Assembly (NCBI GenBank): GCA_002914805.1
Contig: JXTB01000377.1
Span: forward strand, 178,767-242,766
Length of the DNA stretch: 64,000 bases
Direction: 5' to 3'
Origin: Parasponia andersonii
Lineage: Eukaryota; Streptophyta; Magnoliopsida; Rosales; Cannabaceae
Shown: positions 1 through 11,002 of the stretch, in pieces
Numbering within the stretch: position 1 is the stretch's first letter
How the letters are laid out: every line of letters begins with the position of its first letter
Notes under the pieces: model-generated
What the model was told of the DNA's origin: nothing
Databases searched by the model: none
What the model saw: the letters and a program-made list of their open reading frames with translations, nothing else
Program-made: the position numbers and the translations under genes

Positions 1-473
1 TTTTGTAAAAATGTAAAATCTTATTACATTGAAAGATTTGATTTATCCTCTTTGTTAATGTGTGTTTCATGTTTGTGATGTGTGGAATTATTTGGCACGC
101 TTGCTACAGAATCTAGGGGAATGGTGGCTGATCTGTGGATCAATATAAACTATATACAATGCACTTTTTGTCATTATTTTGTGATGTTGTTTTGATTGAT
201 TGCAGTTTCATTATAATCTGCATCGAGTTTTTGTATATGCTCATGGATTCATGTAGGTAAATTTTCCAGTTACTAATCTTGTTTTCAACTTTAATATTGA
301 AAGAGAAGATAGAGGTTTTTGATGTTAAACTTGGGAAATTTTTGTCGGTATCCTGGCTTTCTTCATGAATGTGAATTGCTTTGCATGCCAGTATGCCACT
401 TCAGGCATCAAGTCTTATCCTGCTGACATAAGAGTTATCTGATGGAAAGGCTGTTCTTAATTCTCTACTTCAG
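1..473 (+). other. Intronic or upstream part of the kinase gene
   Basis: AT-rich sequence leading to a good 3' splice site (pyrimidine tract then CAG, 471-473). It reads as the end of an intron. A short codon-like block around 392-430 could be an extra exon, but I could not find a consistent donor for it, so it is not annotated as coding. The gene's N-terminal exons are outside the window. Confidence 0.5.
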
Positions 474-3427
474 GACCAAATAGGTTCTCAGAAAGCAATG
501 TCATTACCCTCATCTCCGCATGATTATAGGAGTCAAAATTCTGAGAGATGTGGACACTCTGGTTATGTGGTAACTGATGAATTGGTCTCAACATGGAATA
601 AAGTTCTTCAATCTTCGATGTTTAATAACAAACCTTTATTACCTTACCAAGAATGGAATATTGATTTCTCAGAGTTGACTGTCGGAACTCGTGTTGGTAT
701 TGGTAAGTATCATTGAAGAACTTGCTGCAGAAATTTATTTACTTTAATAATAAGGTAAAAATCGTAAATGCGGTATTTATCAGGCCTGGGGTTTGTTTTA
801 TTCCTTTATGAGAAAGGAAGTTATTTATTGTTTGATTGCTTTATTTGGTTGAGGTTTTTGTATTGTCCACACTAGGGTTCTTTGGAGAAGTCTTCCGTGG
901 CATTTGGAATGGAACAGATGTAGCAATTAAGGTTTTCTTAGAGCAAGATTTAACTGCTGAAAACATGGAAGATTTCTGCAATGAGATATCCATTCTTAGG
1001 TATTCTCTTTAGCACATTGATTTCTTGTAGCATTTGTTTTTTCAATCTCATATTTTTCTTTGTTATTTCGTGTATTTTATGTTTTTCTAATTTCATTCTC
1101 TTGTATTGGTGTGTTCTGTTATCCAGTCGTCTTCGACATCCAAACGGTATCATTTCTTTTCCTACTGGCTTTCAAGTGTTGGATCTCCCTATTTTTTGTC
1201 AATTGGTGCTTTTGTAGTTCATTCAGTCGACCAAGTTCACATTGTTTTCAACAATTTCTGATGAAGGATGTTGGTATTTGCAGTTATTTTATTTCTGGGT
1301 GCATGCACAAAGCCTCCACGTTTATCGATGGTTACTGAGTACATGGAGATGGGATCCTTGTATTATCTGATTCACTTAAGTGGTCAAAAGAAGAAGCTTA
1401 GCTGGCGGAGAAAGCTAAAAATGTTGCGAGACATTTGCAGGTATATCCAGCCTACTACTTTTTGAAATTTACTTCTTGGGCTATGTATGGCCATATAATC
1501 CTTGCAGTGTTTCTTGAATTTCACACCTTTTTTTTTCCTTTCCTTTTTCCGTCTTATAAAGTAGTTGATTTTGCATTTTCATGCATTTTATTGCCTTGTG
1601 TCACCGTGAATCTTTGGTTTCCTTCTATACTTTATATTTTAGTTGTTATCAGTACTACAAAGAGTTTCTATTTTTTCTAGTAAGCTTCATACATATTCTG
1701 ACCAAACTTTTCCTAAAATGTCAAATGACACTATTTATCATTGTTTTGATATGTAGGTTACTATTTAGTGTAGTCTTATGTAGGTTACTATTTAGTGTAG
1801 TTTTATGACTTTGGGATCACTCTTCTCACTTTGTGTGTGATTTTAAGCACTAGTCGATCTTACTGCCTGCTGCAACATGATGCATTTAATATATGTCTCT
1901 CTCTAAAGATTCTTAGATTAATAGTATACAAGGATATTACAGGTGTCTTACTACCACCTACAGTTTTCATCGGATGGTATTACCAGGTTTTTTCAGTCCC
2001 AGACCATAAGTTCTGATTAGCGTTGTTTGAGCTTCCATATTGGTCAATCTAAGTAATTAAATTGAAGTGGTAGTTCATTAATTTAATTTTGATTTTGAAA
2101 CTGACTTGGAATACAATTCGTGTACTGACTTAAATCTGTTGTAAAAGGGGGTTGATGTGCATACACCGGATGAAGATAGTTCATCGGGACCTAAAGAGTG
2201 CAAATTGTCTTGTGAATAAGCATTGGACAGTAAAGATCTGTGATTTTGGGCTCTCAAGAATAATGACAGCGACACCAATGAAGGACTCGTCACCTGCAGG
2301 AACTCCGGAATGGATGGCACCTGAACTTATTCGAAATGAACCCTTCAGTGAAAAATGCGATATTTTTAGCCTTGGGGTGATAATGTGGGAACTCTGCACT
2401 CTAAACAGACCATGGGAAGGTGTACCGCCAGAAAGGGTATATGCGGCTAAAATATACTTTTCATTTACTTATTTTGGAAGTTCCACATTAATTCTTATCC
2501 TTATTCTTCGAGAATTTTATTCCCATCCTAGTATTAAACATGACACTTCTGCCGTCCAGGTAGTTTATGCTGTTGCTAATGAGGGATCCAGGCTGGAGAT
2601 TCCTGAAGGTCCTCTAGGCAGGCTAATTTCAGGTTAGACTGCATTATTTTAATGAAATGCTTTTTCTTTTGGGTTCTCAAACGTGAAAGCTTAGGCCATA
2701 TGCTAAAAAAGGTGTACTAAATGCTAGATTTAGCATATCAATATGACACAACTTTTTTGAGTTTTATTCTAATATATACATGCTAAAGTAAATACTATTT
2801 TGTATTGTAAACATGATTTTTATTTGTAAAATGTCTTTTTTATATACTAACCCTTGCTATTCTATCATCTAATTAATCATTATAAAAACTACACCTACTA
2901 ATTTATATTTACTCAATTACTATATAAATAAACAAAATGGTCGATGCCAAAAAATTGTAAATAAAATTTGATTTTACTATTAATTTTAATAATTTGGCAG
3001 GGATAAACTTATAAATAAAATTGAATAAAAAATATATGTATACATACATTGAATTTGATAATATTGTGAAACAATATAAACACTTTGTTCTTAAAATAAT
3101 GGCATTATTGTAAATCATATCACGTGTTATAATTTAGTACATATTATTCTTTGTGCTATATTTGGTATAAAAAATAACACGTGCCAAAATTATGTCAAAT
3201 ATAGAACACTATTTGAGAGTTATTTCTTAGTAAAATGCTAAAATTTACAGTTGATATGAGATGTAGCACACCCATTGGAGATGTTCTTAGTTTCATTTTT
3301 TTTTGCTGTTTTTATTAAATTTATTTTACGTGGCTCGATTGCAGATTGTTGGGGAGAACCGGACCAAAGACCAAGCTGTGAGGAGATACTCACCCGATTG
3401 CTCGACTGCGAGTATGCTCTTTGCTGA
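474..3427 (+). CDS. Raf-like MAPKKK-type protein kinase, C-terminal exons
   Basis: Predicted coding exons are 474-702, 876-999, 1127-1146, 1284-1440, 2148-2436, 2560-2632 and 3345-3427. They total 975 nt and join in one frame: 324 residues then TGA. The start is off the window. Visible kinase elements in order: glycine-rich loop VGIGFFGEVFRG, the VAIK lysine, catalytic loop HRDLKSANCL, DFG (KICDFGLSR), and the APE-type segment GTPEWMAPELI, followed by a C-lobe ending DCEYALC. The sequence EWNIDFSELTVGTRVGIG before the loop is typical of plant Raf-like (MAPKKK-related) kinases, which phosphorylate Ser/Thr. All catalytic residues are present, so this looks functional. The 20-nt third exon is a microexon. 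The last intron (2633-3344) holds a MITE. The gene converges on MAX2; I recall a related Raf-like kinase beside MAX2 in Arabidopsis. Confidence 0.93.
1751..1804 (+). repeat. 27-bp tandem duplication in a kinase intron
   Basis: Two copies of a 27-bp unit starting ATGTAGGTTACTATTTAGTG (1751-1777 and 1778-1804), differing at one base near the end. It lies inside the 1441-2147 intron and leaves the splice sites untouched. Confidence 0.9.
2694..3286. mobile_element. MITE with TTA target duplication, copy 1
   Basis: An AT-rich 593-bp insertion in the last kinase intron. It is flanked by TTA on both sides (2691-2693 and 3287-3289). The right end read in reverse begins GAACATCTCCAATGGGTGTG. The left end (GGCCATATGCTAAAAAAGG) matches it imperfectly. 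It aligns along its length with 28500-29109, which has TAA on both sides. TWA duplications and this terminal type are known for PIF/Harbinger-derived MITEs; that class is inferred. There is no coding capacity. The intron's splice sites lie outside it. Confidence 0.8.
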
Positions 3428-3859
3428 TACAGTCTGTAGTTTATGTACAGAAAAATTGGGTAGAGGTGTTTTCCTTGTATTCTCGGCTTCACTTGTATAC
3501 TGTCATCATGAGTTTTCTTGTCATTGTAAAATGATGAACCGTTTCCCATTTTTCATTTCCCTCTTCCAATGGAGTAAACCCATCTTTTTTTGGTGCAATC
3601 AAATCGAAGTTGGTGAATGAGCAAGGAGAGTTTTGATTCTTATCTTTTCCACATGCATATTTTATTTAGAACCCACGAAAACAAAGACAAAAATGAAAGG
3701 AAAAAAATAAAAGGTGCAAGATTAGCAGCAAGCTTCGTGCGGTGTTTCAACTCTAAACTATGACTAATGCCAAAACTCAAAAAAGTCTCAAAACTCGCTA
3801 CATTCACTGCTCTTTCGCGGCAAAACTTTTCTCAATTGCCTTTCCTTTTTCCTATTTTT
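3428..3859. other. Tail-to-tail spacer between kinase and MAX2
   Basis: About 430 bp separate the kinase stop from the MAX2 stop. It must hold both 3' UTRs and both poly(A) regions, which may overlap. A-rich stretches (for example 3660-3715 with AATAAAA) fit a plus-strand polyadenylation region. No further gene is seen. Confidence 0.6.
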
Positions 3860-5968
3860 TCAATCATCAATGGGACGACTATTCAGAGCATCCTCAAAAC
3901 GACAACAAGAATCAACTCTCATCTCTGTACTCGTGTCGTTTTCGGGTGCAGGATAGTAAGTGCCTCTGAGCTGCACATCTCTGAGGTTTGGCATTCTCAG
4001 TAGGAAATTCATGAAATGTTCATGAGTCGTTCCGTGGATGAAGAGCTTCCTCAACGTAAGGCATTCGGCGAGCAACCCAACCGCCGGAAGCGACAGGCTC
4101 CGCTGGTTCACGTCCTGGTCCTGCGGCGGCCAATAATCGAGCTCATTGAGACTCAAAATCCCGATCCCATTAAGAAAAAACCTCTCCCACAGGCTCAGGT
4201 CCATGTGACCAGATGGCGCCGTAAGGACATAGCCTATGGTGTCCCTACAATCCAACTCCATTTTTGTCAGCTTAGGATAACTCTCTAGGCAGCTCAGCCC
4301 AAACGCTCGCTTCGTCGGTTTGTGCCTTCTCCGGCAATCTCCATCAACCTTTATCCGAATCTCTTCTAGGTTGGGGCAATCCTTCAGACCCGCCATTTTT
4401 AACGGCGAAAGAAGCTCCCCAACAGCGATCCATAGAGACAGATACTCGAGACGATCCCAGCTCTTGCTGCACCATAACCCATTGCCGCCGCCGCCGCCGC
4501 CGCCGCCGTCGGAACTATCTGCAGAGTTGACATCCAACTTGCATTTCTTCCGGATTCTCTGTTCGTACTCGCCGTAGTCATCCGCGGCGTCATTGAGATC
4601 GAAATTACGATCCACTGCGCCCCAATCCTCAAAATTCTCCGCTTCTCCCCAGACGCAGTCGATGTGGAGCCGCTGAATCTGATCGCGAATCGGCTCCAGA
4701 GCTCGCAACGACGCCGTCGCGTCGAGGTTTTTGCAGCAAGAGACGCCAACGTCAACTAGAGTCCGACGGAGCAAACAGGCCACCGTTCTCAACCCCCTAA
4801 TTGTGATCCCCTTGCAGCCATGTATATGGAGCTTCTTCAACCTACAACACCCTCTGGCGATCTCAATCAACCCCATATCCTTCAAGTCCGCCGAGTTCTT
4901 AATCGACAGCGATTCGAGCCCTTGGCAGAGCGCAATCCCGTCAAGCTGCGACCCAATTGCGGAGCAGACGCCATGGAATTGTCTGAGCTGGAGAACCCTC
5001 AGCCTAGGGCATCGTCTAGCAAGCGCCTCTAGAGCCAATCCACTGTCCCTGACATTCTGGCAGACATCCAGCACCAGCTCCTCCAGAAACTGAAGCCCGG
5101 AGAAGAAATCAACCATGGCGGCCCGACTAATCAACGCGTCCTCGGCCGTGAACCCGTCGTCTTCGGGATCTCCCCAGGGAATCGAAAACGACTTCGTATC
5201 GGCGAGGTGAAGAAGACTTAAATTGGGGCAATTGGTGGCTATGGCGAGAAGAACCTCATCGCCGACGAAGCCAATGAGCCGCGGATCGGACCTGAACCTG
5301 CAAGCGACGAGGAACTGCTTGAGGTTGGGGCAAGCCTCTGTAACCGTACGGATCTCGTCGTCCTTGAGACCCTCTGTAAACGACGCCGTCAGCAGATCCA
5401 GCTTCGAGAGCGATTTGGCCACCGCCGGGAAAGCTTGGAGGACCGGCGGGAGGTCCTCGGTCCAGTAGTAGAATTCCGACAAGTCCAGCGACGATAGCGA
5501 CGGACATTGCTCAAACAGAGGCGAGAACTCCTCGCCGGGGAGCTGCGCTGGCTGCCGCTGATGCCACCGGACGAGCTTGACGTGGCGCAACCCCGGCCAC
5601 TGAGGCGCCAGGACCTGGAGCGTGCTCGCCGATCGGGCGTAGACGGCGAGCGACGTCACGGAGGGAAACGCCACGCGCAGGCGACGCGCGAGGAGGTGAG
5701 GGTCGAACGACGAGGCCGAGGGGGAGAGAAGCGCGTGGCCCCACGGCGAGAGGAGGGAGAGGTCGAGGTGGGTCACGGAGGCGAAGCAGCGCGGGATCAG
5801 GTGGATGTCGCGCGCGTTCCCCCGAAGCGCGAGGGAGGTGCGCGTGGCCCTCTCCAGGGACCGGAATCTTCGGGAGACCAAGGAGAGTGAGTTCCGGCTC
5901 CGAGAGTCGGAGACGAAGGAGAAGATAACCGAGAGAAGAACCTCCGGGAGGTCGTTGATTGTAGCCAT
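3860..5968 (-). CDS. MAX2: F-box LRR protein MAX2/D3, strigolactone and karrikin signalling
   Basis: One uninterrupted frame of 702 residues, close to Arabidopsis MAX2 (about 693) and rice D3 (about 720); the family is usually intronless, as here. The start ATG at 5968 gives MATINDLPEVLLSVIFSFVS, the family's F-box (about residues 4-45) for binding SKP1/ASK. Leucine-rich repeats follow, with family signatures NSLSLVSRRFRSLERATR, HLDLSLLSPWGH, WTEDLPPVL, LLTASFTEGLK and RLHIDCVWGE. An acidic and basic insert lies near residues 450-500. The C-terminal helix ends RFEDALNSRPIDD, keeping the terminal Asp known from D3 work to matter for D14 and repressor interaction. The product is the substrate receptor of a nuclear SCF E3 ligase that, with D14 or KAI2, targets D53/SMXL repressors. 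It converges on the kinase gene. A poly-Gly run (CCG repeat) is the one odd point. Confidence 0.97.
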   Translation of the reverse strand: MATINDLPEVLLSVIFSFVSDSRSRNSLSLVSRRFRSLERATRTSLALRGNARDIHLIPRCFASVTHLDLSLLSPWGHALLSPSASSFDPHLLARRLRVAFPSVTSLAVYARSASTLQVLAPQWPGLRHVKLVRWHQRQPAQLPGEEFSPLFEQCPSLSSLDLSEFYYWTEDLPPVLQAFPAVAKSLSKLDLLTASFTEGLKDDEIRTVTEACPNLKQFLVACRFRSDPRLIGFVGDEVLLAIATNCPNLSLLHLADTKSFSIPWGDPEDDGFTAEDALISRAAMVDFFSGLQFLEELVLDVCQNVRDSGLALEALARRCPRLRVLQLRQFHGVCSAIGSQLDGIALCQGLESLSIKNSADLKDMGLIEIARGCCRLKKLHIHGCKGITIRGLRTVACLLRRTLVDVGVSCCKNLDATASLRALEPIRDQIQRLHIDCVWGEAENFEDWGAVDRNFDLNDAADDYGEYEQRIRKKCKLDVNSADSSDGGGGGGGGNGLWCSKSWDRLEYLSLWIAVGELLSPLKMAGLKDCPNLEEIRIKVDGDCRRRHKPTKRAFGLSCLESYPKLTKMELDCRDTIGYVLTAPSGHMDLSLWERFFLNGIGILSLNELDYWPPQDQDVNQRSLSLPAVGLLAECLTLRKLFIHGTTHEHFMNFLLRMPNLRDVQLRGTYYPAPENDTSTEMRVDSCCRFEDALNSRPIDD
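4484..4508 (-). repeat. CCG trinucleotide repeat coding poly-Gly in MAX2
   Basis: A GCC/CCG microsatellite (eight units) is read on the minus strand as eight glycines after ADSSDG. It sits in the variable acidic insert between LRR blocks, so length changes are probably tolerated and could be polymorphic. Confidence 0.9.
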
Positions 5969-6070
5969 CCTCGGCGACGCGCTTGATGGTGCCGTGGTGC
6001 TGACTCGCTGGTAATGCTCAATATTGGATTTTATTTTTATTTATTTCCGGGTGTATGATGATTAACCGGG

Positions 6071-6105
<35 letters not shown>

Positions 6106-6530
6106 TGGTTTTGCTTGGGCTGTTGTTATTTAAGAGAGGAAATGAAAAGAGAGAGAGAGAGAGAGAGAGATAGAGAAAGAGAGAGGTAGCCTGGTACTCT
6201 TAGTTGTATTGTATCGTAGTAGTAGTCGTCGTAGTGTGAATAGGAGTTACGTGTCAGAGAACATGGGAGAGCACGCGCTGAATGAGCGCGTGGAGAGATG
6301 TCGGGGTGGTGGGGTGGTGTAAATGGGTGGGTCCCAGATGTAAGGGGAGTTTATCCTGTTGTCTCCTCATTTGTCCGGATACGTCGTATTTCGTCTGCTC
6401 TCATCTCATCTCATCTCTTTTGACTAATTATTATTTTACTGATGGGTGGGGTGAGGTACCTCCCTCCTCCTCCTCCTCTTCTGCATACGGTGTCGACTTA
6501 TCCAGATAGCGTACAGAGTAGGACACCAAA
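5969..6530 (-). promoter_or_regulatory. MAX2 5' leader and proximal promoter with CT repeats
   Basis: Upstream of the MAX2 ATG, two GA runs (6072-6099 and about 6148-6170) read as (CT)n on the coding strand. Such pyrimidine runs are common in plant 5' UTRs and core promoters. No TATA box or start site could be fixed with confidence. Further up are a GTA/GTC-rich patch (about 6209-6235) and a TCC run (about 6460-6478). Confidence 0.6.
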
Positions 6531-7929
6531 AATAAATATCTCCTCTTTAAATTTTATTTTCTTTTTCAAAAAAAAGTTTATAAACTAAAAAAATTAGGTT
6601 TGGTCGTAACTAAATAATATGAAACAAGAAAAAGTTATTTTAACTGACTAAATTATTATATTTTTGTATTTTTTTTTTAGCCAATCAAATCTGGCTCGAT
6701 TAACCCAAAAATTTTAGGATTGTGGCTCTATGACTGTGAGTGAATGTGTAAACGTGTAAAAATGAAATGAAATGGTTCGAATCTTAATTAAATCACGTAC
6801 AAATTTTATAATAAAAGATTTTTGTATTTTTTATTTTGTGTAAAAGAAATGATTCAATGTATAAGCTGTAAGGAAAATGAAATTAATTTTATTTGATTGA
6901 TTGATTGATTGATGATGTTTAGAGGATAATGAAACGAATGATATCTATTCTGAAAAAAATCAGATGCATAATATCATAAGAGATACAAGTACAGATGCCA
7001 CCAATATCCAGACTATGACTATTGAAATTGACGATGACGATGGCCTCACGATTGGACCATTTAAGACGACTGTCCAACTTAGATAGATGCCAGATATTGT
7101 TATTTAAAGTACATATTCTCCTCTCTTTTTCTACGAAGCATTTCTTTTCTTAATCATTATTAAAAAAATTTGTACTAAATTAAGTAGCAGTACTGTAGCA
7201 GTTAGCATCATCTTTTTTTTTTTTGAAAAAAAATAGTTTTTTTAGAAGAAATCTTAGTTACGGATCTTTTTTTTATTATTATTTTTTATAACATACACAA
7301 GAATTAAAAAAAGAAGATTCGATACCATTATTAATTAATCATGCGACCTAAAGATTCAACAAATTTTATATATGTCATCATATTTTGCTTTATTCTTATA
7401 AAAAAAAAATCATTCTCATGCGCGATATATCTCATCGACAATACTGAAATAATCGAGTCAAAAATTATTTCTAAGTTCACAATAATAAGGAAAATAATTT
7501 CTTTCTTTTATCTGTTAAGTCAGCCATAATCTCTTTGTCGATAATGGAGATATCGACGGCAAAAATATTGAATCTCCATAAGAATCGGCATTTCTATTCT
7601 CTTTGCTTTCTTAGTTTTAGAATTTTTTTTTTTTCTAAAAATATAAATCTCATTGGCTTAAATATTTTAATACAATTTTAAAATCTTCAATTTTGTCTGC
7701 TTTAATTTTTATTTTCTTTCAAATCTATGATTAAACATTTTTCTTTTAGGATGTTCTTCTTGTAAGAGTTTTTTTCCCCATAAATAGATAACATCAAGTG
7801 GGTAGAGTCCATAATAAATACTAAAGCCCTTATTCCATAACCAATAAAATCCATTAGAATCCACTCAATCAGAAGCATCCCTTGTTTCAAAGAGAAGAGG
7901 ACGGGTTATTCACATTTCATTTGATGGTC

Positions 7930-8230
7930 AGAAGGGAATTGAAAGCTAAATAGTTGTAATTCTAAGGATTCCTTAGGGGAAAAATAGAGATGTTTCCAAT
8001 TAACGTAATTTCATAGAATCATTCGTTCTGAATGCTACATGAAGAACATAAGCTAGACGAGGAACGGGAAGACCTAGGATGTAGAAGATTATAACATGAT
8101 TGGTTTGACAGATTTAGATTCTTATATGTCCACTCATATGGTACTTCTTTCTATATATATATATATATATATATCGTATATATAAGAAGTATACGAAGTA
8201 CCATCTATATAGATATCATCATACTCCTAT
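7930..8230. other. Possible plastid-derived segment
   Basis: The stretch around 8015-8215 (for example ATTCGTTCTGAATGCTACAT and GGAACGGGAAGACCTAGGAT) reads like non-coding large-single-copy chloroplast DNA as I remember it, with extra substitutions. No plastid gene is recognised. If true, it is an old nuclear insertion of plastid DNA. The call rests on memory of style, not on an alignment. Confidence 0.35.
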
Positions 8231-9006
8231 ACAAAAATTTACATGATAAATTAATGAATATTTTTCTTACAAAAATATCCTTATATAAAATGATAAATAT
8301 CTAAATACTAAATTTAACAGATAATATAAAAAAAAAAAAACCAAGCACATTTTGCCTTTTAAAAAAAAAAAAAAAAAAAAACCTACCTTTTTTTACTAAT
8401 ATCAAATAAAACTTTCTATTTTTGTTTTTTTAATCAAATATCACCATATCTACATATATGGGTAAAATTATAGTTAAAATTATTGAAAGCAAATATTTTA
8501 AATTTGTATAATCATATAACAGAATTCAAAAAAAAAATAATTTTATATGTTTGAAGGCTGTTACAATCAGATTTGAGGGAGATTACAGATTACTTTTTAG
8601 CTTAAATGATGCTTCTAGCTAAATCAGTGGAGGTCAAACAACAATTTTAAAGAATAAAGATATTTACACAATAATTTAAAACTTCAATTTTGACCGTATA
8701 TTTGAATCTATTGAGATTTGATAGAAAAATACAAATAGAATGTTTTATTTCATATTAATGAATAAACTTGTGGTTTTTTTCCCGCTAAAATGTTAAAAGT
8801 TATAGGTTTTTATTGATATTAAACCCTATGTTAATTGACATTATTATTTCTTTTCACACTCCCTCAAATATATTTGATAAAGTACTTAGATTAACAAAAC
8901 AAAATTAAAAGACAATTTGAATGAATTTCTATAATCATGGATGAACAAATTAAAAATCAAATTCATTTCGACGAGATAAATCTTCTCTTTTATTTTTTAC
9001 TTCTTG

Positions 9007-9086
9007 TAAATATTTAATAAAATGTTATAATCTAAATACTAAATCATAAATATTTAATAAAATGTTATAATCTAAATACTAAATCA
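9007..9086 (+). repeat. Exact 40-bp tandem duplication
   Basis: Two identical 40-bp units (9007-9046 and 9047-9086) beginning TAAATATTTAATAAAATG. Exact identity suggests a recent duplication or an assembly or slippage event. Confidence 0.95.
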
Positions 9087-9574
9087 AGAACCCTAAATTA
9101 AAACTTAAGAACTCCATCTCCATGAATGTTTTAGAGAAAAAAAAAAAAAAAAAAGGAGGAAAAAAGGTAAAAGAAGATAGGTATTTAAACTGTAACCTCA
9201 AATATTTGGAGATAAGGAACGAAGGGAAAAAAAACTATAGATTTTAGTCTTTCAAATTTTAGAAAAATGAATTTTTGTTAATAATGCAAAAAGTTGAAGA
9301 AAACTCAAATGGGTGAGGTTTCTTCAAAATTTATTGGAAGTATGGGAAAAGAAATTTTATTGAGATTTTGTTATCCAATTTTTTGGAATTGAAATACATT
9401 TGAAAGGTACAGGAAAACAATTTTTCAAAAATTTTAATTTTTTTTTTTTTAAAAAAAAAAAAGCGTTTTCTCTCTAGGTTAGCCTCTGTGAGTTTTTCTG
9501 AGTCCTTGCTGGCTCTTCACGATTGATTAGCTTTTTCCATCTTCCTGGTTTTTTCCATTTCTCTTCTGTGTGAG

Positions 9575-10835
9575 GTGAAGGACATTGTCGGTAGATGGAA
9601 CTCGCTGACTATTAATGAAGACAAAGAAGGAGTTTTGCAAGATTGGCTTTTGGTGGACGGTGCTTCAGAATTGCGATTAGGGTTGCTTGGAAAGGTTCTT
9701 TCCACAAAGTCCTTCAATCGCTCCATTTTTAAGGAGGTGATGTCGAGAGTATGCAAAGTTGAGAAGGGTTTGGAGATTAAGAAGATTGGGCAAGATGTTT
9801 TTGTTTATTCTTTTAGTCATAAGGTTGAAAAGCAAAGAGTCCAAGATAATAAGCCATGGAACTTCAATAAAGCACTTCTTATTCTCAAAGATTTCGATGA
9901 CAGAGAAAGTCCAAGGAATTATGAGTTTTGTTTTATCAAGTTCTGGATCCGAGTCTTCAATCTTCCCCTTCATGGCATGACAGAAGGTGCAGAACGTTAC
10001 CTTGGCAACAAGATTGGGTGTTTTATTGCTGTTGATGCAAATAAGAATGAGAGATGTTGGGATTAGTTTCCTAAGATTTGGGTTCTTATGGATGTTACTC
10101 ATCCAATTATACGAGGTGCAAAAATTAGATTGAGTTCCTCTAATCCACTTATATGGGTTGATTTCTGGTATGAAAAACAGCTTGATTTTTTGCTTTGTTT
10201 GTGGTTTCATGGGCCATATAGTAAAGGAATGTGTAGAAGGTGATGTTGTGGCTCAAATCAACTTAGGCAACTTTAATATTGGCGACTGGATGAAGGCCTC
10301 TAGGAGCTTATCTTTTATAAGGCAACCTCGCTTATATAGTTCCCCAACGAGTGTCACACATCAAGCAGGGCAGGATACTGGACATAGTTCTTCATCAGAC
10401 GGTACTAATGGGATCTCAGTGGCATTGCAGATGTCCGATAAACAACATGAGTTGGTGACGAAGGTGACAAACTATGAATCCTCTCTCAATCAAAGTGTAA
10501 CTCCATTTTGTCAGTTACCTAAAAATTCAATTTTGGTTAGCACAGTTGGTCTGACTCAACTGAATGACCACGTGTCAAGCAAAATTATAATGGGAGACAT
10601 TCCTAAAAGTCACGTGGCTGAGAGCCCTACTATAAAGGTTCTTTCTTCTCTAAGGGAAATGGCTCTTTCTAGACATAAGCCCAGCTCAAGCTCTGATGGA
10701 CTTTCTTCTACAAACCCAATTGAATTTTCTTTGGGCCACGACAGCATCACCTTCACCACTAAGTCCTCTTCGCAGGTTTCTGGTTCTAAACCAAAACGTC
10801 AAACTAGTATTAAATGTTTGGCGCATCTCAAATAG
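9575..10835 (+). pseudogene. LINE ORF1 remnant (DUF4283-like, zinc knuckle)
   Basis: Reads IVGRWNSLTINEDKEGVLQD, then a DUF4283-type region ending FWIRVFNLPLHGMTEG, as in plant L1 ORF1 proteins that bind element RNA. The expected start ATG is GTG at 9575. A stop follows GCWD (about 10064). The frame then shifts, and from about 10158 it gives the CCHC knuckle CFVCGFMGHIVKEC. The Ser/Thr-rich tail runs to a stop at 10835. It is broken at the start codon, one stop and one frameshift. Confidence 0.85.
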
Positions 10836-11002
10836 AGCAGTATTCCATCTTCTTCCTCTGAGATCAGAAATCAGCTTCCCAAAAGAAAAGATAGAACTGT
10901 AGAGACTCAAGCAGTTCAGGAGATGTCAAAATGAGTAGCTCTTGGGGATGTTTTAAATATTGTGGTATCAGCGGAGATTGCAGAGCAGTCCCACTAAACG
11001 CA

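Larger units (their letters stand above)
6531..9462. other. AT-rich intergenic DNA without a gene
   Basis: No coding pattern on either strand. It contains homopolymer A/T runs, GATT repeats near 6895-6912, a (TA)n tract around 8150-8175 inside a local inverted repeat (TATGGTACTTCT ... ACGAAGTACCAT), a possible plastid-derived block (about 7930-8230), a 40-bp tandem duplication at 9007-9086, and weakly inverted AT-rich segments at about 8385-8450 and 8765-8850 that might be an old element. Confidence 0.6.

Noticed and set aside
2078-2399. Minus-strand frames over the kinase catalytic exon
   Set aside because: Antisense shadows of a well-supported kinase exon.
4016-5890. Several plus-strand open frames opposite MAX2
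   Set aside because: Shadows of the GC-rich MAX2 coding strand with no family match of their own.
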